64,000 nucleotides of DNA from Candidatus Latescibacterota bacterium (GTDB lineage Bacteria; Latescibacterota; UBA2968; UBA8231), in the NCBI GenBank assembly GCA_022820485.1, contig JAJEFJ010000090.1:62001-126000 (forward strand), written 5' to 3'. Position 1 is the first letter of the stretch. Each line of letters opens with the position of its first letter. The translations under genes and the position numbers were made by a program. The notes below the pieces were generated by a model, which did no database searches, was not told the origin of the DNA, and saw only the letters and a program-made list of their open reading frames with translations. Positions 6,931-15,935 of this stretch are shown here, piece by piece.

Positions 6931-9774
6931 ATGACTCCAGAGATATTCATTACCAAGTGGCGTGCCGTCGAACTCAAGGAAAGCTCGGCCGCTCAGGAGC
7001 ACTTCATCGACTTGTGCCGACTGCTCGGCGAGCCAACCCCGGCCGAGGCCGACCCTACCGGCGATACGTACTGCTTTGAGAGGGGTGCTCGCAAGGAAAC
7101 CGGCGGCGATGGTTGGGCCGACGTGTGGAAGCGACACTGCTTCGCTTGGGAGTACAAGGGCCCGCGTGCCAACCTAGACGCGGCCTTTGACCAACTTAGG
7201 CAATACGCGCTGGCTTTGGAAAACCCGCCGCTTTTGATCGTCTCCGACATGCGGCAGTTCCGCATCCGCACCAATTGGACCAACAGCGTCAGCAAGACCC
7301 ATGAATTTGAGATCGACGATTTAGCCGATGCCGCTGGCCGCGACAAGCTCAAGTGGGCACTATCCGACCCTGAGCGGCTGCGGCCAGACGAGACCCGGCA
7401 GGCGCTCACCGAGCGGGCGGCCTCGGCCTTTGCGTTGCTGGCACAAGCCTTGCGAGAACGCGGCCATGACCCGCAGGCGGTGGCGCATTTCATCAATCGG
7501 CTGGTGTTCTGCATGTTCGCCGAAGATGTGGGCCTTTTGCCGAACAATATGTTCACGCGGATGTTGGAGCAGGCGCGGCAGCAGCCGGAGGAGTTCGCCG
7601 CCATGGCTCGCGATCTGTTCGCTGCCATGTCCACCGGCGGGAGGGTCGGCTTTGAGCCGGTGGCGTGGTTTAACGGCGGCCTATTCGACGACGATGCTGC
7701 TCTGCCACTGGATAAGGCCGAAATCGAGACGGTGCTTCAAGCGGCGACCTTGGAGTGGTCAGAGATTGATCCTTCTATATTGGGCACACTGTTCGAGCGC
7801 GGCCTCGACCCGGACAAGCGGGCGCAATTAGGGGCGCATTACACGGACCGCGACAAAATTATGCGGATCGTCGAGCCGGTAGTGATTCGCCCGTGGTTGG
7901 CCGAATGGGAAAAGGAGAAAGGGGAAATCGACGACGCGCTGAAACGAGCCGGGACTGCCCGATCTGCTGCTGCCCAGACGCGCCAACGCAGTCGGGCCGA
8001 GCAGCGCAAGGACGCTTTCTTACAGCGCCTCCGCTCTTTCACCATCCTCGACCCGGCTTGCGGATCGGGCAACTTCCTCTACGTCGCCTTGCACGCGCTC
8101 AAGGACTTGGAGCATCGGGTGCAACTGGAGGCCGAAGCCTTTGACCTCCAGCGCTCGTTTCCCGAAGTCAGCCCGGCCAACGTCAAGGGGATCGAAATCA
8201 ACGCCTACGCTGCCGAATTAGCGCGCGTGTCGGTGTGGATCGGACACATCCAGTGGATGCGGCGCAACGGCTATCCTGGGACGAATAATCCAGTCCTTAA
8301 GCCGCTCGACACCATCGAATGCCGCGATGCGATCCTGACACCGGACGGCGAAGAACCGGAATGGCCAGCAGCCGACGTGGTGATCGGAAACCCGCCGTTT
8401 ATCGGAGGGAAACTTCTCAACGCCAATCTTGGCGAGGATTACGTTTCGAGAATTTTCACGGTGTATAAAGGCCGCGTACCAGCGGAGGCCGACCTCGTCT
8501 GCTACTGGTTTGTGAAGGCCGGCGAACACATAGAATCGGGCAAGACAAAGCGCGCAGGTCTCGTCTCAACCAACTCCATTCGCGGCGGGGCGAATCGGCG
8601 GGCGTTGCAGACCGCGACTGAGGACTGTCCGATCTTTGAGGCGTGGAGCGATGAGCCGTGGGTGATTAATGGGGCGGCGGTGCGCGTCTCTTTGGTGTGC
8701 TTCTCACGACCGGATGATGGAGCGGTGCTGGAACGGCGACTCAATGGCCAGTTTGTGAATGCGGTCCATTCCGATCTGACGGGGAACGTTGATCTGACCA
8801 AGGCACAACGGTTATGCCAAAACATCGGCGTTGCGTTCATGGGCGACACTAAGGGCGGCCCTTTCGATGTGCCCGGAGATCAGGCCCGGGAATGGCTCCG
8901 CGAGCCTGCGAATCCGAATGGACGGCCCAATTCCGACGTTCTCAAGCCGTGGGTAAATGGCATGGATTTGACCCGCCGACCGGCTGGCAAATGGATCGTC
9001 GATTTTGGCTGGAGCATGACGCAAGAGGAAGCAGCGCTCTACGAGACACCGTTTCAATACGCAAAAGAGCACGTTTATCCGATGCGGAAATGTAACCGCC
9101 GAGAAGCCTACCGTATCTATTGGTGGCGGCATGTCGAGCCGAGACCGGGGATGTGGGGGGCGCTCAACGGCCTGTCATGCTACATTGCTACGCCGTGCGT
9201 TGCTAAGCATCGACTGTTCGCGTGGCTCGACGCCCGCATATGCCCCGATCATCAGCTAATCGTCATCGCACGCGACGACTACACAACCTTCGGCATCTTG
9301 CACAGCCGCTTTCACGAGGCATGGTCGCTACGGCTCGGCTCGAGTCTAGAAGATCGTCCGCGCTACACGCCGACCACCACCTTCGAGCCCTTTCCCTTCC
9401 CCGAAGGGCTGTCGCCCGACATTCCGGCTTCGGATTACGCCAATGATCCGCGTGCCGTTGCCATCGCCGAAGCAGCACGGCGACTAGTCGAACTGCGCAA
9501 CCGCTGGCTCAACCCGCCCGAATGGGTGGAATGGGTAGACGAGCCGATCCCCGGCTATCCCAAGCGCCCGATGCCTCGCGACGAGGAAACGGCAAAGGAA
9601 CTCAAGAAGCGGACGCTGACCAACCTGTACAACGCCCGCCCTCAATGGCTCAAGGATGCACACGCGACTCTCGACGCGGCTGTGGCGTCGGCTTATGGAT
9701 GGGATGCAGGTATTTCGGAGGACGAGTCGTTAGGAAAACTGCTGGCACTTAACCTAGCGAATGGATGCGAATAA
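6931..9774 (+). CDS. MmeI-like single-chain type IIL restriction-modification enzyme
   Basis: A 947-residue fused endonuclease and adenine-N6 methyltransferase. The N-terminal nuclease has Asp64, Glu74 and Lys76 in the spacing D-x9-E-x-K, the same as described for MmeI. A helical spacer (about 160-330) follows. The methyltransferase has motif I DPACGSGNF (374-382) and motif IV NPPF (487-490). The C-terminal part (about 600-870) should be the target recognition domain, with TPTTTFEPFPFPEG typical of MmeI-like proteins. One polypeptide would cut unmodified DNA a fixed distance from its site and methylate one strand for host protection, so no separate methylase is required. It is the first gene after the 6856-6915 repeat. 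The recognition site cannot be read from sequence. Confidence 0.85.
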   Translation: MTPEIFITKWRAVELKESSAAQEHFIDLCRLLGEPTPAEADPTGDTYCFERGARKETGGDGWADVWKRHCFAWEYKGPRANLDAAFDQLRQYALALENPPLLIVSDMRQFRIRTNWTNSVSKTHEFEIDDLADAAGRDKLKWALSDPERLRPDETRQALTERAASAFALLAQALRERGHDPQAVAHFINRLVFCMFAEDVGLLPNNMFTRMLEQARQQPEEFAAMARDLFAAMSTGGRVGFEPVAWFNGGLFDDDAALPLDKAEIETVLQAATLEWSEIDPSILGTLFERGLDPDKRAQLGAHYTDRDKIMRIVEPVVIRPWLAEWEKEKGEIDDALKRAGTARSAAAQTRQRSRAEQRKDAFLQRLRSFTILDPACGSGNFLYVALHALKDLEHRVQLEAEAFDLQRSFPEVSPANVKGIEINAYAAELARVSVWIGHIQWMRRNGYPGTNNPVLKPLDTIECRDAILTPDGEEPEWPAADVVIGNPPFIGGKLLNANLGEDYVSRIFTVYKGRVPAEADLVCYWFVKAGEHIESGKTKRAGLVSTNSIRGGANRRALQTATEDCPIFEAWSDEPWVINGAAVRVSLVCFSRPDDGAVLERRLNGQFVNAVHSDLTGNVDLTKAQRLCQNIGVAFMGDTKGGPFDVPGDQAREWLREPANPNGRPNSDVLKPWVNGMDLTRRPAGKWIVDFGWSMTQEEAALYETPFQYAKEHVYPMRKCNRREAYRIYWWRHVEPRPGMWGALNGLSCYIATPCVAKHRLFAWLDARICPDHQLIVIARDDYTTFGILHSRFHEAWSLRLGSSLEDRPRYTPTTTFEPFPFPEGLSPDIPASDYANDPRAVAIAEAARRLVELRNRWLNPPEWVEWVDEPIPGYPKRPMPRDEETAKELKKRTLTNLYNARPQWLKDAHATLDAAVASAYGWDAGISEDESLGKLLALNLANGCE

Positions 9775-9799
9775 GCCACTCTTAGCAAAAGGAACCGAC

Positions 9800-10507
9800 A
9801 TGAGCGAATTCACAAGTCCTGCGGTGCAGGCGATGAATCTCATTCGATATATTGGAGACCAAGTATCGGAATCAGGCAAACCAATCCCCCATATTGACAG
9901 AATCAGCAAGAAGATTGGTGCTCCGAGTGAGGAATTGGCCAAGCAACTCATTAAAGAGTTGTATGAACACGACCTCATAATAATGGGAGAACCTAGCAAA
10001 GAGACACTCGGGCCGAGATTTCCGAATGTAAACCTTACCCTTGCCGGATGGAAACAGTACGAAGCGGAAAAACGAGGTGAGTTCGCTGGAAATTACGGTT
10101 TCCTCGCCATGCAGTTCAACGATGACGATCTCGAATCCTTTGTTCGGGAGGTTGTGAAACCGGCGGTGAAAGAGGATATTGGCTGCAGTCTAGTTGATAT
10201 GCGTGATGTCCCAAAGGCGGGTATCATCGACAATATCATGCGCGTCCGAATCCAAGACGCGAAGTTCGTCATTGCAGATCTTACTCACGGAAACAATGGC
10301 GCGTATTGGGAGGCTGGTTATGCGGAGGGTCTAGGCAAGCCTGTCATCTATATTTGCGAAAAGGAAAAATTTGAGAGCAAAGATGGAACCCACTTCGATA
10401 CGAATCACTGCACGACCGTTATTTGGTCTAAGTCTAGGGATAATGACGACGATTTCCGTCAGAAATTGACTGCAACCCTTCGCCGGTCACTCGATGAATT
10501 GTTATAG
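9800..10507 (+). CDS. Nucleoside 2-deoxyribosyltransferase-like effector with N-terminal winged helix
   Basis: A 235-residue protein. Residues about 1-95 look like a winged-helix domain (DRISKKIGAPSEELAKQLIKEL followed by LTLAGWKQYE). The rest is an NDT/TIR-like alpha-beta fold: FLAMQFND, VIADLTHGNNGAYWEAGYAEG and KPVIYICEK, with Glu171 of WEAGYA at the place of the catalytic glutamate in nucleoside 2-deoxyribosyltransferases. I chose ATG 9800 because AAAAGGA sits six bases upstream; the in-frame ATG at 9761 lies inside the end of the restriction gene. This fold occurs in nucleotide- or NAD-targeting defence effectors, but substrate and role are inference. It is A/T-richer than the preceding gene. 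Confidence 0.68.
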   Translation: MSEFTSPAVQAMNLIRYIGDQVSESGKPIPHIDRISKKIGAPSEELAKQLIKELYEHDLIIMGEPSKETLGPRFPNVNLTLAGWKQYEAEKRGEFAGNYGFLAMQFNDDDLESFVREVVKPAVKEDIGCSLVDMRDVPKAGIIDNIMRVRIQDAKFVIADLTHGNNGAYWEAGYAEGLGKPVIYICEKEKFESKDGTHFDTNHCTTVIWSKSRDNDDDFRQKLTATLRRSLDELL

Positions 10508-10567
10508 CCGCCAACGGATCAGCCAGCCAGCCCAGCGGTAATGTTCGACAATACGGAGAAATAACCT

Positions 10568-11743
10568 ATGCGGATTGAGCAGATTGAAATCAAGAACTAC
10601 CGTTCCTTCCGCCACGCTGTGTTTGATGATTTACCTCCAATGGTCGTAGTCGTAGGCGCGAACGGCACGGGCAAGTCAACGCTACTCGACGTGTTTAACT
10701 TTCTCAAGGACGCGCTGACCCAGAACGTCGCTATGGCGGTGGCGCAACGCGGCGGGTTCCGCGAGTTGGTCAGTCGAGGCGAAAATGGGCCGATTGGGAT
10801 CACCATAAAATTCCGTGAGAGCGGCGGACATCTGGCCACCTACGAACTCGAAATAGCAGCGAAGGATGGCCGAGTCTCAGTTGAACGCGAAGTACTCCAC
10901 TACCGCAGAGAGCAGGATGGACGCCCCTGGCATTTTGTTGATTTCTCAGGAGGAATCGGAACCGCGATTACAAATGAATCGGTCTATGGTCAGGAAGAGG
11001 TGAAAGAAAAGAGAGCAGAGTACAAGCTCGACGACCCGAGCGTCCTCGCGATCAAAGGCTTGGGCCAGTTCCGCGAGTTCCAAGTCGTCTCAGAATTCCG
11101 CAGCCTAATCGAGAACTGGCACGTCTCAGACTTCCACATTGCCGACGCCCGACCAAGCAGTGAGGCCGGCTATGCCGAGCATCTGTCTAACCGTGGCGAT
11201 AACGTCGCCCAAGTGGCCCAGTACCTCTACGAGAATTACCGCGAGTGCTTCGATCAAGTGCTGAAGGCTATGAGCCAGCGCGTCCCAGGCGTGAGCGGCG
11301 TTGAAGCCAAACCAACAGAGGACGGGCGTCTCGTTCTGCGCTTTCAGGATGGCAGCTTTAAGGACCCATTCATTGCCCGCCACGTCTCCGACGGCACGAT
11401 CAAGATGTTCGCCTACCTCGTCTTGCTGTATGACCCAAAGCCCCATCCGTTGCTGGCAGTCGAAGAACCCGAAAATCATCTCTATCCTGAATTGCTAATA
11501 GAGTTAGCCGAGGAGTTTAGGGACTACGCTCGGCGCGGCGGCCAAGTGTTCGTTTCGACCCACTCCCCCGATTTCCTGAACGGAGCAGAACTTGACGAGA
11601 TCTTCTGGCTTGTAAAAAAAGACGGATTCACGACCGTGCGCCGAGCGTCCGATAGCGAACTGCTGCGCGCTCTTGTCGCGGAGGGAGATTTGCCGGGTGC
11701 CCTATGGAAGCAGAGGCTTTTCGAGGGCATCGGGTTACAATGA
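10568..11743 (+). CDS. AAA ATPase (AAA_21/OLD-like) of a defence pair
   Basis: A 391-residue SMC/ABC-type AAA ATPase. Walker A GANGTGKST is at 30-38. Walker B is LLAVEEPENHLYP with Glu299-Glu300, and the H-loop VSTHSPDF has its His near 332. The N-terminus MRIEQIEIKNYRSF is typical of OLD/RecF-type defence ATPases. There is no fused TOPRIM nuclease; the partner activity would come from the DUF4276 gene, which overlaps by ATGA at 11740. The arrangement resembles two-gene ATPase plus TOPRIM-like systems such as PARIS, where an ATPase senses phage and releases an effector. That analogy is inference, as the effector family differs. Confidence 0.8.
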   Translation: MRIEQIEIKNYRSFRHAVFDDLPPMVVVVGANGTGKSTLLDVFNFLKDALTQNVAMAVAQRGGFRELVSRGENGPIGITIKFRESGGHLATYELEIAAKDGRVSVEREVLHYRREQDGRPWHFVDFSGGIGTAITNESVYGQEEVKEKRAEYKLDDPSVLAIKGLGQFREFQVVSEFRSLIENWHVSDFHIADARPSSEAGYAEHLSNRGDNVAQVAQYLYENYRECFDQVLKAMSQRVPGVSGVEAKPTEDGRLVLRFQDGSFKDPFIARHVSDGTIKMFAYLVLLYDPKPHPLLAVEEPENHLYPELLIELAEEFRDYARRGGQVFVSTHSPDFLNGAELDEIFWLVKKDGFTTVRRASDSELLRALVAEGDLPGALWKQRLFEGIGLQ

Positions 11744-12308
11744 ATCGCCTTGTGTTCCTGCTAGAGGAAGACTCAATGAGGATACTGCTGGAAGGTTTGC
11801 TGCCGAGATTATTTCCCGGATTGTTATTCCAGTGTGTGCCCACGAGGGAAAGCAGGATCTAGAGAAGAGCATACCCCGCAAGCTGAAGGCTTGGCGCGAA
11901 CCGGGTGTGCGTTTCGTCGTGATACGGGATCAAGACAGCGCGGATTGCCACCAAGTGAAGACCAATCTCGTCCAACTGTGCCAGAGCACCGGGCGGCGCG
12001 ACGTGCTTGTCCGAGTAGCTTGCCGAGAACTGGAAGCTTGGTATATCGGCGAGCCGCAAGCACTTAAACAAGCATTTCCCAAAACTCGACCAAGCGCACT
12101 ACGCGAGTTAGGCAAAAGTCGATACCAAAACCCCGACATTGTGGTTCGGCCTTCCGATATCATTGCCACGCTGATCCCCGAGTTTCAGAAGCGGTCAGGT
12201 GCGAGACGCATGGCTGCTTTCCTATCGCGAGAGAACACCTCAAACAGCTTTCGAGGCTTCGTTGAAGGAGTCGAAAGGCTGTGGACATCCATGCAAACCG
12301 GAACATGA
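11740..12308 (+). pseudogene. DUF4276 protein gene with a one-base frameshift
   Basis: From ATG 11740, which overlaps the ATPase stop, the frame reads MNRLVFLLEEDSMRILLEGL and on to FQCVP, then stops after ESRI. The following frame continues with HEGKQDLEKSIPRKLKAW and RFVVIRDQDSADC, then CRELEAWYIGE to the stop at 12308. The two halves join into one DUF4276 protein of about 189 residues if a single C is restored in the CCC run near 11839-11841. DUF4276 often follows AAA ATPases in defence loci and has TOPRIM-like acidic motifs (FLLEE, RDQD). The break could be a real mutation, a sequencing error in a short homopolymer, or less likely a programmed shift. Confidence 0.75.
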
Positions 12309-12311
12309 CGC

Positions 12312-12371
12312 AGCCGCTATGAATCCCAACGACCCAATCCCATTTGCAGCATTCGCCCACTTCGAGCGGCT
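12312..12371 (+). repeat. Right copy of the 60-base direct repeat (start of the intact glycosidase-like gene)
   Basis: This segment contains AGCCGCTATG and the first 18 codons of the glycosidase-like gene. It pairs with 6856-6915 at 53 of 60 positions. Together the copies bracket the restriction enzyme, NDT-like, ATPase and DUF4276 genes, a block of about 5.4 kb that looks inserted at the 5' end of this gene. Confidence 0.7.
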
Positions 12372-13305
12372 CACCGCTGAGAAGCCGCTGCTGTACTGCG
12401 AACCACCCGCGTGGGCGGCGGCCAGTCACGCCATCGTCGTAGGCGATACTGTGCATTATCTATGGGCCGAAAAGGGAGGAGATGGTAGCTGGGTACACAT
12501 GCACAGCTCTGCGCCAGCCGCCGATCCTACAGCGGTGACGCACGACCGACGCAATCCCATACTGCTACCTTCCGCCGACGGCTTTGACAATCACGGCGTG
12601 GAATACCCCTTCCCGTTCTGGAATCCCGCCGACCAGCGCTACTACGCCTATTATCTCGGCACCCAAGGCAAGGACAAGCCCCGCCGCAAACAGACCGGCC
12701 TGCTAGTCAGCGACGGCGATTTCGGCGCGTGGACGCGGATTGGCAATGAACCAGTAGTTGCCGTCGGCGGCGCGCACGAGCAACACGGCTCTTCCCATCC
12801 ATCCGTGGCCGTGTCGGGCGATGTCATTCACATGGTCTATACCGGCGAGTCTCCAGCCCCTCCTGAACGGCGCGATATTCTCTACAACGTGCCGACCATC
12901 TGCCATGCCACCGCGCCAACCACCGACCCGGCGCAAGTCACCAAAAATCCCGCCAATCCCGTATTTTCCGGCTCGGGACAGGCGTGGGACCGTTATGGCG
13001 TGCGCGAAGCCGAAATCTTCAAAGGGCCGAGCTACTTCCATCTGTTCTACGGCGGCTACGACGGCAAGGTTTGGACCATTGGGCACGTCCGCACGCGCGA
13101 CTTCCGCACCTTCGAACCCAACCCACACAACCCAATTTTCACGCCCGCGACCAATGCCAATGCTTGGGACCGCGATGGCCTCCTAACCCCACAGGTGTTC
13201 GCAATAAACGGAACCTATTACATGATCTACGCGGGTCTCAGAGGATCGGGATGGAATCGCGTGTCAGCAGTCGGCACGGGCTTAGCCGTGGCCAAGCCGC
13301 TGTAG
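12319..13305 (+). CDS. Five-bladed beta-propeller glycosidase-like protein (GH43/GH32-type fold)
   Basis: A 328-residue protein with repeated propeller blades: HYLWAEKGGDGSW, EYPFPFWNPADQRYYAYYLG, HPSVAVSGDVIHMVY, EAEIFKGPSYFHLFYGG and PQVFAINGTYYMIYAG. WDRYGVREAEIF and WDRDGLLTPQVF are the W-D-x3-V/L-x2-P/A-type blade turns seen in GH43/GH130-like families. ATG 12319 is preferred because the longer frame from 12199 lies inside the DUF4276 gene. There is no signal peptide, so it is probably cytoplasmic. Catalytic acids cannot be assigned with confidence. Its 5' end is duplicated at 6856. It converges with the MATE gene, with only three bases between the stops. Confidence 0.7.
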   Translation: MNPNDPIPFAAFAHFERLTAEKPLLYCEPPAWAAASHAIVVGDTVHYLWAEKGGDGSWVHMHSSAPAADPTAVTHDRRNPILLPSADGFDNHGVEYPFPFWNPADQRYYAYYLGTQGKDKPRRKQTGLLVSDGDFGAWTRIGNEPVVAVGGAHEQHGSSHPSVAVSGDVIHMVYTGESPAPPERRDILYNVPTICHATAPTTDPAQVTKNPANPVFSGSGQAWDRYGVREAEIFKGPSYFHLFYGGYDGKVWTIGHVRTRDFRTFEPNPHNPIFTPATNANAWDRDGLLTPQVFAINGTYYMIYAGLRGSGWNRVSAVGTGLAVAKPL

Positions 13306-13308
13306 GGC

Positions 13309-14703
13309 TCACTTACTATCCTCGTCGGCCCGCTCAATAACCCGCATACTCTTCCAGCGACCCGTGCGAAAGCGCAAGTAGAGAGCCACGCCCAAGACGC
13401 ATATATACGCGCAGCCAAAGCTCCAGATCAGGTATAGCCCCCCGTCGAAATAAGTTAGAGCGGCGAAAGACGGCACGACCATGATCGCCCAAGCCAGCAA
13501 GATCGAAATCCACATGACGAAACGGGTGTCGCCAGCGCCCTTCAGGGCCGCCGCGAATACCATATAGGCGGCGTCGAAGACGCAGTACAAGGCCACGAAG
13601 CGCAGCAAGACCACGGCGATCTGATGCGCAACCGCAAAGTTGGCGTCTTTCTCCTCGCCAAAAGGCGCAAGGAAAAACTCCGGCACCAAAACATAGCCCG
13701 CAGACATCGTCCCCATGTACAGCATGGCCAAGTGAAAGCCCGACCACGTGCAGTACTCAGCGGCTTCGGGCTGATCGCGCCCCAAGCGCTGGCCAATCAT
13801 CGTTGATACAGCAATACTGCAACCAATGAGCGGCATAAAGGCAAGACTGTTGATGTGAAAGGCCAAATTCGTCGCCGCCAGCGGGATCGGCCCCAAGCGG
13901 CCCACGATGAACAAAAAGAAGGTAAAGGCCATGATGTCGAGCATGAAGTTGACGCCGTTGGGACCGCCAAAGCGCAACAGGCGCAGCAGCAGCTTGAGGT
14001 CGGGCTTCCAGCCGCGCAAGGTGGCGTATTCGCTGCGATAGCGCGGCCCCAAAAACAACACCGCGAAACACAGCGCCGAGACCACCAAGCCGATATTGGT
14101 AGCCCACGCCGCCCCGACGATCCCCAGCTCAGGCAGTCCCCAGTGCCCGAATATCAAAGCGTAGTCGCAGATGATGTTGACGCTGATAGCCACGACGTTG
14201 ACCGCCAGCACCACCCACGTCTGGCCCCGCCCGCTGAAAAAACACGAGAAGGCCGTGGACAAGACCTGCGGCCCGGTGCCGTAGCAAAGGATGCGGAAGT
14301 ACTCGGTTTCAGCGGCGCGGATGCCCGGATCGTGGCCAATGAACGCGAAGAGTTCGCCGGCAAAGGCGGCCGGCAGCAAGGCCAACAGGCCGCTGAACAA
14401 GGCCACGTACGCCCCCTGCCACACGGCCGGCCCCACCCGCGTCAGCCGCCGCGCCCCCATGTATTGGGCGACAAACGTGTTGGCGTATTGGGCCGTGCCC
14501 ATGAAGAGGCTGATGAAGGTGAAGTTGGCCATGCCCGCCGGCAGCGCAGCCGCCAACGCCTCGGTGGAATACCAAGAGAGAAAGACCCGGTCCACAAAGT
14601 GCTGGATACTCCAGCTAGCCGTGCTCAGAATCAGCGGCAGGGCAAGCCCCAAGAATTCCCGATACCCGCCTGCGGCCCCCCACCGCCTCGCGATGCGACC
14701 CAC
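13309..14703 (-). CDS. MATE family multidrug/metabolite exporter
   Basis: A polytopic membrane protein of about 464 residues with roughly 12 hydrophobic segments in two similar halves, the MATE arrangement. FLGLALPLILSTASWSIQ opens the first half and the duplicated pattern recurs at FGGPNGVNFMLDIMAF. I chose GTG at 14703, two bases after the stop of the upstream oxidoreductase gene; a longer reading to 14766 would overlap that gene and add a charged tail. MATE proteins export drugs or metabolites using sodium or proton gradients. Cotranscription with a Gfo/Idh/MocA oxidoreductase suggests linked handling of a small molecule, but the substrate is not evident. Confidence 0.85.
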   Translation of the reverse strand: MGRIARRWGAAGGYREFLGLALPLILSTASWSIQHFVDRVFLSWYSTEALAAALPAGMANFTFISLFMGTAQYANTFVAQYMGARRLTRVGPAVWQGAYVALFSGLLALLPAAFAGELFAFIGHDPGIRAAETEYFRILCYGTGPQVLSTAFSCFFSGRGQTWVVLAVNVVAISVNIICDYALIFGHWGLPELGIVGAAWATNIGLVVSALCFAVLFLGPRYRSEYATLRGWKPDLKLLLRLLRFGGPNGVNFMLDIMAFTFFLFIVGRLGPIPLAATNLAFHINSLAFMPLIGCSIAVSTMIGQRLGRDQPEAAEYCTWSGFHLAMLYMGTMSAGYVLVPEFFLAPFGEEKDANFAVAHQIAVVLLRFVALYCVFDAAYMVFAAALKGAGDTRFVMWISILLAWAIMVVPSFAALTYFDGGLYLIWSFGCAYICVLGVALYLRFRTGRWKSMRVIERADEDSK

Positions 14704-14705
14704 GC

Positions 14706-15725
14706 TCAGCTCGCCATAAATTCGGCCACCGCAATCAATTCCCCACCGCGCCGCGCCGACTCCCACCCCGCCAGTACCGGAGCCAGCGAATAGAGGCCGT
14801 CGGCATAGTCGTTGAGCAGCAGGGCGCGGTTGCCGGTGCGCACGGCCTCAATGAAGACGCGGTCTTGCTCAAACCACGGGTCGAATTCCTCCGGTGCGTA
14901 CACGACCTCGCCATTGACCTCAATCCGGTCGTACATCCACAGCGCCAAGTATCCTCCCTCGTAAAAAACAGTAAAGCGCGGCTCGTCGCCCGGAGCAGCG
15001 GGCGTGGTGGCGAGGAACGTCGAAGTCATGGTCGCTCCGTTTGCCAACAAAAAGTTAAACGAGCACGACACCGGCGTGTTGTACCGAGCGGGATGGTGGT
15101 AAAACGCTTGCGCTTGAGTAATGTCGAGGCCGCTCATAAAGCGCGCGTAGTCAACGGCGTGCACTCCCCAGTCAAAGGCCGAGCCGCCGCCCTTGTCCAT
15201 CTGATAGTCCCAATGGTCCGGGTCGGGAACCTCGGCTTCGAGCAGCGGCAGACCGGCCGTGCTCTGGAAGCGGATGTGGGTGACGGCCTTATCCGCGAGC
15301 AAGCGGCGGGCCTCTTGAAAGAGCGGGCGATAGCGCTCGCGGAAACAGACGGTTGAAATCGCACCTCCTTCGGCGATCGCATCGGCGATGCGCCGCGCAA
15401 CAGCCATGCTGGTCGCTTGCGGTTTCTCGCTGAAAAGGTGGATCCCCTGCGCTGCGGCCGTGTCTTCTACATCAGTCCGCGCAAAGGCCGGCACGACCGA
15501 ATAGAGCGCGTCCAGTTGTTCCTCTGCAAGCATTTGGTGGGGGTCCGCATAGGTGCGGGCGATGGAGTACTTTTGCGCGGTGGTCGCAAGATTGTCCGGG
15601 TTGGGGTCACTCGCGGCGACCAGCTCGACGCTGTCTAGCTTGCTCAGGTTGGGCAGGTGCGTTTGGTTGGCAAAACGGCCGGTGCCGTAGATGCCGACGC
15701 GCACCGGACGATTGTCTGCGGGCAT
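14706..15725 (-). CDS. Gfo/Idh/MocA family oxidoreductase
   Basis: A 339-residue NAD(P)-dependent dehydrogenase. The Rossmann motif GIYGTGRFANQTH is near residue 12. LFSEKPQATSMAVARRI carries the conserved EKP lysine (about residue 95), and DWGVHAVDYARFMSG is the H-x3-D-like catalytic block (about 185-199). These enzymes oxidise or epimerise sugars, inositols and related polyols. It is the first gene of a two-gene minus-strand unit with the MATE exporter. The roughly 210 bases upstream, to the divergent Nudix gene, hold only short shadow frames. Two other members of the family lie at 28752 and 33409. Confidence 0.88.
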   Translation of the reverse strand: MPADNRPVRVGIYGTGRFANQTHLPNLSKLDSVELVAASDPNPDNLATTAQKYSIARTYADPHQMLAEEQLDALYSVVPAFARTDVEDTAAAQGIHLFSEKPQATSMAVARRIADAIAEGGAISTVCFRERYRPLFQEARRLLADKAVTHIRFQSTAGLPLLEAEVPDPDHWDYQMDKGGGSAFDWGVHAVDYARFMSGLDITQAQAFYHHPARYNTPVSCSFNFLLANGATMTSTFLATTPAAPGDEPRFTVFYEGGYLALWMYDRIEVNGEVVYAPEEFDPWFEQDRVFIEAVRTGNRALLLNDYADGLYSLAPVLAGWESARRGGELIAVAEFMAS

Positions 15726-15935
15726 AAGGAGAATCCTTTGTTGATAGCTTTTATACAGCGGAGTGAAATGGGCAAGAAAAGAAAAAAGGAACTCATGCGC
15801 CAGACCGCTATGCGACGGGTCGCAGAGCGATCTGAGGCGTCTATCCTAGAAGCCCCGTGGTACCGATTGCGACTATCCACACGAGTAAGTACCTTCGCCT
15901 CAGATAACGGACATTAACTATCGAAAGACGCACCT

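Noticed and set aside
12199-12318. Upstream extension of the propeller gene
   Set aside because: These codons lie inside the DUF4276 gene; the repeat at 6856 and 12312 shows that the gene start is ATG 12319.
13855-14793. 312-codon plus-strand open frame opposite the MATE gene
   Set aside because: A very charged Gln/Arg-rich product with no hydrophobic or domain features; the minus strand encodes a clear membrane exporter.
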